This document shows positions 52,200 to 63,553 of a stretch of DNA of 64,000 nucleotides, piece by piece. This DNA comes from Phascolomyces articulosus (Eukaryota > Mucoromycota > Mucoromycetes > Mucorales > Lichtheimiaceae): the NCBI GenBank assembly GCA_025677815.1, contig JAIXMP010000001.1:744001-808000 (forward strand), read 5' to 3'. The position numbers and the translations under genes were made by a program. A model generated the notes under the pieces. That model ran no database searches, had not been told where the DNA came from, and saw only the letters and a list, made by a program, of their open reading frames with translations. Each line of letters begins with the position of its first letter. Position 1 is the first letter of the stretch.

Positions 52200-53070
52200 T
52201 TATGTTTTTCTGAGCTGTTTGCTTCGAAGAAAGCTGCAAAAAGCGGGGACCATTGTACACACAAAGGCGTTACTATCATAGGGGGTTTGGGTGTATATAA
52301 GTTTTTCATTATGCTTTTTTTTGATAGCATAGTCATCCCGGTTCATATAAGAGGAAATAGTAAGAGTACCCTTGGGTTTATCAACAATCGATACAAATAT
52401 CTCATCCTCATTCTCTTCTTCATTGTTACTTTCATTGTCACCATCACGCAGTTCATATTTTACAAGATCCATTGTATCTTTTATGATGTACTACGTAAAG
52501 ATATCAGTTAGAATCAGCGAATCACCATTAATATGAATCACTATCCTTCAAAATGAATATTTGTTTTAAATATCGAATACATGTTATAAAATCTATCAAA
52601 CTGACAAGGGATGTTGATTTGTTGCTTTAATTCCCAAATTCGACAGGTATAGCCGGCAAGAACGTCTATTACTAGACCTGCTATTCTTATTATCTATAAT
52701 ATATATATGAAAGGTTTGTTAAAAAGAATATATATCATGTCGTAATCTTGTTGATACTATATCAATTTGCAAAATTATATAATAAACCTACTATGTCTAT
52801 GTAAGTATCCAACAGTTTGAATAAGACGAATAGATCTTTTTATCATTGTCAAGATGTAATCCAATATTTATTAACATATCTTTCAGATTCTTTGGTAGTT
52901 TCAAATAAAGTTCATTAAGTTCTTTGAATCTCATCTTGGCTTCATCATCATAACACTGTTCGGATGATGCATACTCGACCATTTTTTCGGATACCATCAG
53001 ATCCGGTTTCACACCCATTACTTTTTCCTTGATGAAACCAACAGAGGCACCACCATATTCATTAAACTGG
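52200..53070 (-). pseudogene. Two coding-like segments of an unknown protein (fragmentary gene)
   Basis: Minus strand 53070-52797, after a CCCCAG acceptor, reads FNEYGGASVGFIKEK, KPDLMVSEKMVEYAS and LPKNLKDMLINIGLHL, a convincing protein-like exon. 52490-52200 reads MDLVKYELRDGDNESN followed by an acidic run and TLTISSYMNRDDYA. They may be consecutive exons of one gene, but I find no complete splice set or start. The layout recalls uncharacterised proteins abundant in mucoralean genomes; this is an impression, not a match. Listed as a fragment. Confidence 0.35.
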
Positions 53071-53918
53071 GGAGATGATGAGGATGATTATTGGTTACTT
53101 CTACAGAAGATAAAGATATATATATATAATATAGTGAATCTTCGATTTTTATGATGAATATCTAACCACCAATGTTTTTTCTTCCTTTTTTTGATAAATA
53201 TATTTATAGACTAATACCAGCTTTTAAACTATTGAAACAATCGTCGATTTATCTCCAAACTCTCATTAGTTCTTGTGTTTTTTTTCCACATCTTGCAACT
53301 CTATCAACCACATTATAACGATACGCACAAAGTGCATTTAATATTGATCTTTTGGTACAGTCAGCATCGAAGTACAGGATCAATATGGTTATGATCCGCA
53401 TATCTCCTAGGCGAAATCGAGATCAGTCTATTTAAAAAAATTTATGATGAGTAATGTGTTGACATATTCTTTTTCTTGGTAGTATGTTTAGAAGGGCTCT
53501 GATAGTTACACCATTTTTAAGTAGTTACACAATTCCTCTGGAAGGATTGGGCATGGGGGGTGTTGGTGTTCAATTATTTTTAACTATTCTTTTGAAAATA
53601 CCTTTCCAAAATACAAGAATGCACAGCACTAATAGCATAAAATCATAGGGTGTGTAAAGAAGAATATATGTTTATATCCACACACACACACAAAAAAAAA
53701 GAGGAGAAGTATGCACTCGTTAATTTTCATATTTAATGATCTTTGCGTGGTCATATACAATATCTTCAACATATATCTTCCGCTTGTCATTATCCACAGA
53801 TTTGATTTTATTTTCAAACAAAAGTCACGGTTGTTCTGATAAAAGATTTTATCAATAATGATAGATCAGATTCGACAACTTTATATATGTTTAAATATTA
53901 AAAGTAATTACAACATTC

Positions 53919-53947
53919 AAAAAAAAAAAAAAAAAAAAAAAAAAAAA
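53919..53947. repeat. Poly(A) tract of ~28 nt
   Basis: The longest uninterrupted A run in the window. Could be slippage or the trace of a retroposed sequence. Flanks show no gene copy. Confidence 0.8.
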
Positions 53948-54469
53948 CGTACATCAGATGAGCTTGTTGGATTTAATTTGGAACGAGATCATTTTTGCAT
54001 TACTTGTATTGGATATACTCCTGGGTGTATGTACTGGAGTCATTGGTATTAGCATTAGTTGCAACAGTGACATTGGCGGTGTTGGGAGTGTTAGTGGTAG
54101 GTGGTACTAGTTTCTATATATGATCGATGAATCAAATAGAAAATGAACAAATAATAACACCATAATAGAAAAGAATTCAATTATACCTCAATTAATCGTT
54201 GTAAAATATCGTCCCATGGAGACTGTTGTCTGTTGAGTTCCTGATTAAGGATAAAAGAAAGTCTCATCGTTAAAGCCTTGATTGTTTAATACAAAAAAAT
54301 ACATGCATAATAGCAAAGAAAAAAGAAAGAGAGGGAGAAAATACAATGAATACTGGAAATTTGAGGTTTTCTAGACGACTTTTTTTATTATAATAGGTAT
54401 TCCAAGTGGAGGACTTGATATATTATAGAAGAGCTGTTACGCGATACGATAAAATCAGAATTGAATAAA

Positions 54470-54585
54470 TGAAAGGTCATGGCTTGTTTAAGCTTCTCAT
54501 TTCCTTGCTTTTAGAATTGTGTTTAATAAAACGTGGTTCTGAAAGAGCATCATATTATAGAATATAAAAAAATGTGTGTCATATT
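54470..54585 (-). pseudogene. Relic of F-box gene N-terminus (copy C)
   Basis: Minus strand reads IIYDALSEPRFIKHNSKSKE, clearly parallel to VHNVYDALPETRFIKRSLPA at the start of the intact copies, then breaks into stops. It lies immediately downstream of copy A, as a third tandem unit would. Confidence 0.6.
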
Positions 54586-54596
54586 TTAACAGGACA

Positions 54597-55446
54597 TTAG
54601 GATATGTGTGAGAATATCTGCTCAGTATCAAAAGGGATCCTGCAATTGTTAAATTTGATTTTCTTGAGAGGAGGCTTTTTCATTCTCGCCAAAACATATT
54701 CCAGAAGATCCAAAGCATCTTTATCATGTATAAACACTATATTTTGGAACTCTTTTAGTATAAATGAGGAAGAAAAATTCATAGTAATATGAAAATCAAT
54801 CAGTACATGTTCCAAAAAAAAAAGAGAGGCTCTAAATAATAATACATGAATATAAATCATGTAGTTACATTATAAACAACAGCAACAATTGTACAATTTT
54901 ATAACTTACTTATTTTTTCGATATGATGATCATTGGCAATAGATAAAAGGAGATTCAATAGATCATTGATACTTAGCACAATTGCGTCATGGTAAAATCC
55001 ATTCTCTGTCACATAAACTCGATAGCTTGATTTATATTGATCAGTAATAACGATGGCTGGCCAATCGCTTGTATCGACATTTTGGATAGGTGATAGTTTG
55101 TCCCAAAAGTATGGAAAAGTCATCATATATTTACACCAATGCTTACACACTTTTGCACATTCCCAAAGATCTTTATAATTTTCCAAACGATAAAATATTT
55201 TGCACAAAATTTCATAAGGAATGGATGCATGGAATTCGTGGCTGTGTTGCATCAATGTGGCTGAAACAACCTGCTTTTCCGTTTTTAAAATAGTTATGTC
55301 TTCATGTTGATTTGCTCGGACTTTGTCTCTGTTTTTCGATAATCCCCATTGCTGCGGTAACGTGCTTCTCCTTTTTTTTTGCGCAGTTGTGTTTGTATCA
55401 TTCTTGTTGGTCTGGTTCTGTTTGACAGTTTCTTTTTTTCTGTTGA

Positions 55447-55483
<37 letters not shown>

Positions 55484-55741
55484 ATTGTTGGAATAAGAGT
55501 TAACATCAAGTGATGTTGATGCAATGTGTTTTATTCCATTATCGTATACTTCGAAGGCTATGTAAAGTTTGTTTTGTTCAATATAAACTTTGGCAAGGTC
55601 AAGGTATCCTTTCGCTTCATTGGGTGATTTCTGAATCATTTTTTCAGCTTTTCGTTGCCTTGCGGGTAGACTTCGTTTAATAAAACGCGTTTCTGGAAGT
55701 GCGTCATATACATTATGGACTATTTGTTGAAAGAATGGCAT
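54597..55741 (-). CDS. F-box protein with N-terminal TPR-like helices (copy A, truncated)
   Basis: Two exons, 55741-54910 and 54736-54597, in phase, give 323 residues. N-terminal ARQRKAEKMIQKSPNEAKGY-LDLAKVYIEQNKLYIAFEVYDNGIKH looks like a TPR pair (residues ~25-75). An Asn-rich linker follows, encoded by (GTT)n/(GATGTT)n on the plus strand. An F-box is at ~175-215: IPYEILCKIFYRL, WECAKVCKHWCKYM, PYFWDKLSP. F-box proteins bring substrates to SCF ubiquitin ligases. Compared with copy B (60782-56133), the leucine-rich C-terminal part stops after ~45 residues of exon 2 (DTEQIFSHIS then stop), so this copy lacks the substrate-binding repeats. It may be a pseudogene or a short regulator. Confidence 0.7.
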
Positions 55742-56132
55742 AATAAAAAGGAGATAAAAAAGAAAAAAGCAGCACTTTTTTTTTTGAAAGTTAATGCATT
55801 TAATAAAAGAAATTTTCTCATGATGCTATCGCCATAATAGGAAAATTATATAAACTAATGCAACAAATAAGCCATAAATAGAAAAAAAAATAACAGAAAC
55901 ACCACTTTTTTTAATTTTCGTTGCAGGTAAAAGATATGAAATAAAGTAGCAAGCAAGCTATAAGTACAATGTATGTATTTAAATGAACTATGCCTTTTAT
56001 CTACTACAAATATCCAAATTATTATTATTATTATCAGTGAGCAATATAAAATTAATAATAACATGGTGACGATCTACTATCACTACTACTAAAGCGACAG
56101 TGATTTGTTGATTGCCATAATTTAAGTCAACA
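55742..56132. other. Intergenic between F-box copies A and B
   Basis: Upstream region of copy A and 3' flank of copy B. A-rich with an (ATT)n at 56019-56033. No other feature. Confidence 0.45.
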
Positions 56133-57238
56133 TTACGATTCCCATCGCAGAAAAATGTTCAGTGAACCACCTCGATCATTGAGAATAGTTTTCACCTCTC
56201 GGTAATCTTCGGGCGATATAACATCGTCTTGAACAATTATAGATCCCCAAATCTTTCCTCGTAAGTTAAGTTCCTTTAATGAGTTCATTCTCTTGACCAA
56301 TGGTAATATAATATTAGGGGGGATATACATATCCAAATACGTAATTGGCAGTTTTCTTGACAGCAAAATGAGATCATTGGAGTCGACTGCTGGGTTGATA
56401 TCTTCTGCCAATGAGAATACACCTTTGGAAGTATATAAACGAGAATAATAACCATTCACTTTGATACAATGAATTTGATGGCAATGCTTTGCTAGTTTTT
56501 TTAAGACTACATCATCAACATAGAGTGATCCCATTTTACTATGGAAAGAAAAAGGATGATCGAGTCCCCACCGTTGGCGATCGTAAGAACAGTATGAAGT
56601 TGCTTCAAAAATGGAAATAGCTTCGAGAACAGGTAGGCATGGAAGCAACTTTATCAATATATTATTACTGATCTTGTCGTTGAACGGTCCTGCAACTTTT
56701 CCTCGTATCTCTGAACCATAAAATCCGCCATCATAAAGATGTAATTCTCGTAAATTGGATGCAATATGACCAGAGTTATACCAAGTATTTAGGGATCTCA
56801 TGGCAATAATATCATTCTTTATATATACAAGTTCTATTGAATCTTGATTGCGCTCGTTGATCATTGAAAAGCAATTATCCCAAATGGATCGATTGGACCA
56901 CTGATCGTATGGATCAACACGTTGCATCCAAATATGATTTAAATGCAGATAGAGTGGCTCATTTATTATTACAAATCGACAAAGTCCTTTTTTTGTATTC
57001 GTTGATGATGATTGCTGAATTAATGATTGATCGTTGGAAGATGATATTATTTTTTCTGTACTAGAATAATGATGGTTCGTACTGGTATTATTTCTGAATA
57101 TAACTTCATCATTACCCAACATAGTTCCCCGTTCCGATATTTGCTGTTGAACTATGTTGATACTGATATCCTTGTTAATAGGATCGCATTCGTGTTCGTT
57201 GATATTGCATAAAAAGAGGTTATTTTGCATTTTTTGAT

Positions 57239-57390
57239 GAGAATTACTACACGGGTAGCAAAAATTTAAAAGTCAGACCTCACGGGTAACAAAACTGTTA
57301 GACATCTTAGTAACTTGCTACCCGTGTAGTCTGACTTCTAAAGTTTGCTACCCGTGTAGTCTATCCAAAGTTTTGCTACCAGTGTTATCT
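57239..57390 (+). repeat. Left terminal inverted repeat
   Basis: Matches the reverse complement of 59206-59357 with only a few differences. Contains an internal inverted pair (AAGTCAGACCTCACGGGTA versus TACCCGTGTAGTCTGACTT) able to fold into a hairpin. Confidence 0.9.
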
Positions 57391-59156
57391 TTTCTTTTCT
57401 TCTTTCATAAACAGTTTCGTCTTTTTTTTATATTTAATTAAAGCATTATTGTTTATAACAAAAATAGTACATTTCAATAATAATAATATTAAGAAGGGTA
57501 GTAATAATAATATATAATAATAATAAGAATAAGGGATATATAATATGACAATAATAATAAGGGAATAAAAATAATAAGAAATAAAGATACGGTTGGCCTA
57601 ATCATCGTAATTCTTTTCACGCGTTCACTGTACATATAAACACCATAACTATGACTTTCAAACAGAGTTTTATATGCTTCAGTGTATTATATGTTCAAAC
57701 CTTCATGAATCAAGAGATTAGCACATTCTGGCAAAAAGGTTGTATGAATAAAGTACAAGCAATTCAAGGGAAAAGTGTCGCCATCGTTTATTTTTTTTTA
57801 TATAAACTACTATTAATGACCGTTAGTAAGTAGTGTAGTCCAACATGATACAGGTTCTAGCCGTATAAAAACTAAAATCATCATATTAATTATATACTGT
57901 CGTATATCATTGCAATGATAAAAGATAACGTATATATATATTAAGGCTGCTAATCAGCATTTATATTCAAAAAGTACCAAGATTGACATATTGTATATTA
58001 TTAACACAAGACATGTACTGATTTAGCATAATGTTTTCTATTATATATAATAGAGAGAGCACATTTATTGAAGAAAAAAAAGTTGATCATCAAACTTCAT
58101 ATGTACAAAACTAATAAAATCAGGTGCCTAATCAATTTCCATGCTTATCTGTGAAATATTAAAGATTATAGACATATGTATGATGAAACATGAAGCGAGT
58201 GGTTTAGAAAATTGCAAAAAAAAAAAAAAAAATAGAATGAAAACAGAAATGCTGATTATTAATAAAGTCGAATTACATGTTTTGTAGTATTTTTCATTTT
58301 TAAGTATGTGCCATTCCATATATTCATCGCGTTCTACACATCTTACAAATAAGTATATAAGGTTTCTCAGGAGACTCCACAAATTAATATCAAGAGCATA
58401 CTGGAGACTTGATTATTGTACTTGTCTAAACTTCATTATGCTGTATGTACTATTATGTACGTAATAATACCATAAAATATATGTAATTAGCATTATTAGA
58501 TAACCATATTATTTGAAACTAATTATTTATATTTTATAGCTCAAAGAAATTAAGTATAGAATCCTTCCTTTGTATTACAATATACAATGCTGTAGTTCAA
58601 TGGTAACAACAATTAACATTCCACAAGATAATAATAATTGATTATTAACATGGTCCACGTTATTTTCTGAATGAAAATAGTAATAATTGATATTTATTAT
58701 GTCGGTTTGTGTTCATCAATCGATTACATATGCATGTATGGGGGTATGCAATCATGATAGAAATGTCGATCATTAAATAGCGCTGGGTATTATTTATTAA
58801 AAATTGCCGTTGTACCTTTGCTTGATATATCTATCATCATACATTTTGTGTAAAAATGCTTATCCAGATAAGCATATCATGCAATGCAAGACTTTTCTTA
58901 TTTTTATAATATTCATTATATAACATGTATATATTACTTATGCGACACAGTATTTTGAACCAATGTTATAAAGCACCCATCTTTTTTTATCATTTTTTAA
59001 AGCAATTATTAATATAATTAACTAGCATTTATTATCTCATCTCCCATATATTTATGTTTATGGGAAAAAGAATCAAGAAAACCGACACTTTATAAATGCA
59101 TAATGTCATATGTGCAGTTAATAAGGAAAAGTATAAAAGAAAATAAAAGACCACTT

Positions 59157-59357
59157 AGATAGCAAAACTTTTGGATAGACTACACAGGTAGCAAAACTTT
59201 GGATAGACTACATGGGTAACAAAACTTTGGATAGACTACACGGGTAGCAAAAATTTAAAAGTCAGACTACACGGGTAGCAAGTTACTAAGATGTCTAACA
59301 GTTTTGCTACCCGTGAGGTCTGACTTTTAAATTTTTGCTACCCGTGTAGTAATTCTC
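59157..59357 (-). repeat. Right terminal inverted repeat with subterminal tandem units
   Basis: As the left end, plus extra copies of a ~33-bp unit (GGTAGCAAAACTTTGGATAG core) at 59160-59250. Confidence 0.9.
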
Positions 59358-60782
59358 TTTTTGATTACTGTTGGAAAGAATTACATCTTTTATCTGTGGA
59401 CAATTTTTTAAAGCAGCTGAAGCACACAACCCTTGATCGAATTAAGGACTATCACAGGTTATAAATAAGTGTCTAAGATTAGGGTTGCTTGAAAAGAACG
59501 TACTTTGGATAAATAGTAAAGCAATCTCTTTTCTTTTTTGAGTAGAATAAGATGATCCAAAAAAGAGGTTAAGATAGGTAAGTGCTGAAAACTTCGGGAG
59601 TAAGGTGGTGGTGGCCAATGGATGCTGATTTCCTGTATTATTATTATTACTGCTCATTCCTAAATTAAGATTGTATCGATTATTGTAAGAGCCCGTGATG
59701 GTTATACATGTCAGGTTTGAACAAGAAGACAAAATTTCCATGATGTTCCAATAAGGAAGAATCTCGCAACTAGTAGCGAATTCTACTTGTTTGAAAGAAG
59801 GATTTTTCATGCTTTTCAAAATGGTTTCCAAAAAATCAACGTTATCCTTGCGACTTTCTATCTTGATATTATGAAAACCTGGGGGTGTTGTTTTTTTAAA
59901 AAAAGAATATGGTACACGTATGAGAAATTAATCCTTATAAAATATAAACCATGCAAGTCATTGTATACATTTTTACATCTTACTTAGTTTTTCAATGTCG
60001 TGATCATCAGAAACAGATAAAAGGAGATTTAATAGATCATCCAAATGCAACACGATCTCGGCATGATAATAATCATGTTTCCTCACATAAACTTTATGAC
60101 TTGATTTATATTGATTGGTAATAATTATAGTTGGCCAGTAGTTCATATTCGTGCAATGAGGTGGTGACATTTTGTTCCAGAAATAGGGTAAAGTCATCAT
60201 ACATTTACACCAGTGCTTACAAACTTTTGTACATTCCAGAAGTTCTCTAGAACAATTCAAATAACTAAATATTTCGCCCAAGATTTCATATGGAATAGTT
60301 GCATGGAATTTACGACTAAGTTGCACCAATATGGCTAATGTTATTTGCCTTTCCTTTTGCAGAATGACCAGATCTTCTTGTTGCGCAATCCAATTTTCGT
60401 CGTCATGTCTATTTTTCGAGAATACTCGTTGTTGTTGTGCCCGTGCATGTGTCTTTTGTCGAATACCGGTATTATTATTGCCATTCATCTTTTGTTTTTG
60501 CATTACATTGTTTGCTATGTTCTTGCCTGTGGAATTTAACAAGATATTGTCAAGAGATACTGTTATGTGTTTCATTCCATTATCGTATACTTCAATGGCT
60601 GTGCGAAGTTTGTTTTGTTCAATATAAATTTTAGCAAGTTCAAGGTATCCTTTTGCTTTATTGGGTGATTTTTGTATCATTTTTTCAGCTTTTCGTTGTC
60701 TTGCGGGTATATCTCGTTTAATAAAACGCGTTTCTGGAAGTGCGTCATATACATTATGGACTATTTGTTGAAAGAGTGGCAT

Positions 60783-61513
60783 ATTAAATAGTAAATGGCT
60801 GTTGTATATACGATGAAAAAAAAAGGGGAGTAACAAATAAAAAAGAGAAAGAAGCAAGAATGCGCAATTTTCTTGCACACCTTTGATTTAAAAGAAAGTT
60901 TTTGCAGCCATTCACATGGTGCGTAAAAGATCATTATTTTTCAGGTCCTATTACCATACATCGTGTAACCAGGTTTTCTTTGTTTATTTCGAATATATTT
61001 GCTCTTTACCATAATAATAGAGTGCCAAGCAAGATAGAAATATATATAAAAAAAATATATTCATAAGGGGAAATAAAAGTGAAAGGAAGAAACAACGTAT
61101 GATGCTCATATTAATCTCTCGAATAATGATAAAGCATTTTCGGCCAAATATCTCGCCTAAGACTCTAACATTATTATCTGTACGTATCATAGTAATGATA
61201 TAATAATGGATAAAAAATGTTGGCTCAGCAAAATGTCACCAAAAGCGCCTCAAAATAAACTGGTCTTAAAATAAAGTATCAATCAGCATTAATCATTCCT
61301 ATACCTTCTTTTCATTCATAATGCTAAGCAGTCATGTGGAACAGTTAAATATGATTTGAATGAACGAGAACCAGAAATAATAAAATTTTATTAAAAAGGA
61401 TTGCAATTAAATACGTTCTTTTTTTGGGATCAAAGAAAAAAGTATCCTTACAGGTTGATATTGCCAGTTCCTGTTTATCGAATGAGGGTTCCTCTTTCCT
61501 ACTAGAATCAATT
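60783..61513. other. Intergenic upstream of F-box copy B
   Basis: Putative promoter of copy B. AT-rich with a short GC-richer segment near 60905-60970. No gene seen. Confidence 0.4.
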
Positions 61514-61830
61514 TCATGCAGAGGTAATCATAGATGAAAACAAGCTTGATGTGATCAAATCAAATGTAAACTTACCCAATTTACTAGTAAGTTTATTCAG
61601 GATGGCATGCATATGTATTTCTGTGTATAGCCTATCATCATCTTGAACACAGTCAGCTTTTAGGAATTGCAATGTGTCATGTAGCAGAGTAATTGATTCG
61701 TTATTCAAAAGAAATATTCAATCCATCTAATGCACTTGAATAGTAAAATATAATTCTTTGACTTCGTTTAACAATACATCCATATTTCTCATATCCAAAT
61801 GCATCGATGAAACTACTTTTTCCAATATTG
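61514..61830 (-). pseudogene. LRR-type F-box family relic (copy D, part 1)
   Basis: Minus strand reads MHLDMRNMDVLLNEVKELYF, then two close stops, then NNESITLLHDTLQFLKADCV to KLTSKLG followed by a GTAAGT donor at 61575. The leucine spacing is LRR-like. Stops and absence of an F-box exon indicate a decayed fragment, probably of the same family as copies A and B. Confidence 0.4.
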
Positions 61831-61995
61831 ATCGATATTGACAGAGATAACCAATATAGCTAGTATAGCCAATATCGGTTGATATTGACGACTATATAAC
61901 CAATATCAGTCAACATTGGTCGATATTGGCAGATATTGAGGACTATATGATCAATATTGGCCGATATTGGCAGATATTGAAGATTATATAACCAA
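61815..61995. repeat. Tandem (CC)GATATTGG palindromic repeats
   Basis: About ten occurrences of GATATTGG/CCAATAT and related words, arranged in ~30-bp and ~57-bp periods with ACTATATAACCAATAT spacers. Seen directly; dyad symmetry in almost every unit. Confidence 0.8.
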
Positions 61996-62149
61996 TGCGA
62001 CTAATCTAATATTGTTATATAAGAGATAGTACTGCCTGTTTCAACTGGCACATTATTATTAATATAGCAAACGGATGATATAAGCATAATAGGTAGATAA
62101 TGTGGCGTTTATAATAATCAATGATTGTAAGGTGGTTCAAAGAAATTGA

Positions 62150-62770
62150 CAATTTTTCCCTATGTTCCAAGAATCGCTATAACTCCTATGCTATATAACT
62201 TCATCTACATCTTCCACATTCCAATGGTTGATCAGTGAGTTTGCAAATTATTTCAACACAACTGTCGTTGATATTTGACCGTCCACAATGCATGTTGCTT
62301 ACTGATAATTTGCGAAAAAGTATTTTCTTGTCTACATCCATTACTTTTCGTCATACCAATAATCTTTAATTTTTTGTAGTCCATCGCGTCGCTGTATGTC
62401 CTGTTTTTCAGGCTCGGCTAAATGGATATATAACCACTGGATACTATCACAGTGACACCATAAATTGAGTTCGGTAAGATCGTGTCCAGTTTGGATAGAT
62501 AAGTTGGTTGAACCATGAAGCAGAAAACATAACCTATATTTATACATATATAATGATACTATTCATTTGCTACATCCATCATTATAGAAACCCAATTCTC
62601 CATTTTTTCTATATCTTTTTCCGATTGTTGTCGTTGCAATTGATCTGTACGTGATAAATCTTCATTTTTATACTTTGTTGAAAAGTCATCTCGAATATAT
62701 CTATTTATATAATCCGCGTACGAAGTATCTTGATTCCACGATACACGTATATAAGATAAATTTTGTCATG
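62150..62770 (-). pseudogene. LRR-like coding fragments (copy D, part 2)
   Basis: Three protein-like segments on the minus strand: SYIRVSWNQDTSYADYINRY to a stop at ~62568; LLHGSTNLSIQTGHDLTELN and IQWLYIHLAEPEKQDIQ to a stop at 62341; and ILFRKLSVSNMHCGRSNIND followed by CVEIICKLTDQPLE in another frame. The last resembles an LRR turn. No single frame or start joins them, so I treat them as eroded F-box/LRR material. Confidence 0.35.
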
Positions 62771-63019
62771 TTAACATTGCGAAATGTTATAAACAGCGTA
62801 CTTCTGTCCATGTTAAGCAGTCAATAATACCGAGTTGGTTAAAAATGGAGTTTTGAACTTGACAGGAAATAATGGTACCTTACGGCCATTGTGGTTTTTT
62901 TTTTTGAAAAAAATAAAGGTTCATTTATTTTAGAATTAAAACTAGAAAATTTTTATAGAAACCTAATGGCAACTCACACACGATTTATATAAATATTATG
63001 CTATGCAAAAAAAAAGTCA

Positions 63020-63170
63020 ATATCCCGGGTTGTGTAACATTGTCGGAAGAGGGTCTCGGAGGGGAGAGTCTAAAGGTATTAATGTTACACAAGGTCGGCA
63101 AGGGGTGTTCCCCTGTAATCCCGTAGGAGGTAAAACTCAGATTTTCCAGCGTCAGTTTCCTACCTTGCTT
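63020..63170. ncRNA. Candidate structured RNA: three potential hairpins in a GC-enriched patch
   Basis: Within AT-rich DNA, 63021-63170 is GC-richer and has three inverted repeats: TTGTGTAACATT (63030-63041) with AATGTTACACAA (63081-63092); AGGGG-TGTT-CCCCT (63101-63114); and GTAGGAGGTAAAACT (63123-63137) with AGTTTCCTACC (63154-63164). No protein frame covers it. It matches no RNA class I can name, so the strand is unknown. Confidence 0.35.
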
Positions 63171-63553
63171 TAATGCACCACTGCCAATAAAAAAACAGTC
63201 TGCTGTTTTCCTTTACAACTATAAGCACATATAGGTACCACAACAGGGTACATAAAATAAAAAAATCATTAGATATGAAATTATTTTATGTATCCATAAT
63301 TAAACATTTAGTATTACGTAAACTAGCCGTTGTATTGCTATTTCTTTTATCTACGAGTGTAGCTAATATAATCTAAAATGTTGCGTTGCAGTGTTGAAGG
63401 TACACAAAAGATGTATAATTCAAGCACAGTCTTTTAAAAATAAACGTTTGACGCTGATCACCGACGAACGCAGTATATTTTTAATACAGATGCATTCGAC
63501 AATTCCTACTTCTTTTACTCTCATTCTTTTTCTTTTAACGATACGATTAAACA
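63171..63553. other. Intergenic upstream of the secreted-protein gene
   Basis: 383 bp of AT-rich sequence. A T/C-rich tract (63509-63540) precedes the ATG. A short open frame starting at 63391 overlaps it and looks fortuitous. Confidence 0.4.

Larger units (their letters stand above)
57239..59357. mobile_element. Non-autonomous TIR DNA transposon inserted in F-box copy B
   Basis: 2119-bp element. Both ends begin GAGAATTACTACACGGGTAG (left at 57239 on plus, right at 59357 on minus) and remain nearly identical for ~150 bp. The flanks are a perfect 8-bp direct duplication, TTTTTGAT at 57231-57238 and 59358-59365. The subterminal regions carry many copies of GCTACCCGTGTAG in both orientations, as expected of transposase-binding or fold-back sequences. 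The right end has three ~33-bp tandem copies. The 1.75-kb interior has only short open frames and no transposase that I can recognise, so it depends on a partner. An 8-bp duplication fits hAT- or Mutator-type transposition (the GAGA start and long TIR favour Mutator-like); class is inference. Near-identity of the two ends suggests recent insertion. Confidence 0.88.
56133..60782 (-). pseudogene. F-box/LRR-type gene (copy B), split by a TIR element and one nonsense codon
   Basis: Exon 1 60782-59984 (MPLFQQIVHNVYDAL start; an in-frame upstream Met at 60878 exists but copy A aligns from MPLF). It carries the TPR-like pair and F-box (IPYEILGEIFSYL, ECTKVCKHWCKCM, PYFWNKMSP). Exon 2 starts at 59878 and reads LRR-like segments (LTCITITGSYNN, FSALTYLNLFFG, NPNLRHLFIT) to a TAA at 59442-59440. 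Beyond it the same frame stays open to a 2.1-kb insertion at 59357-57239. On the other side the frame continues exactly in phase from 57230 to 56133 for 365 further codons of LRR-like sequence (NLRELHLYDGGF, LPVLEAISIFEA, MNSLKELNLRGK). Without the insertion the gene would be 806 codons with one stop. As it stands, the transcript could give a 411-residue truncated protein. Confidence 0.75.

Noticed and set aside
58128..58382. 84-codon minus-strand open frame inside the TIR element as transposase remnant
   Set aside because: No DDE/DDD motif or zinc finger, and half of it is a poly-Phe translation of an A run.
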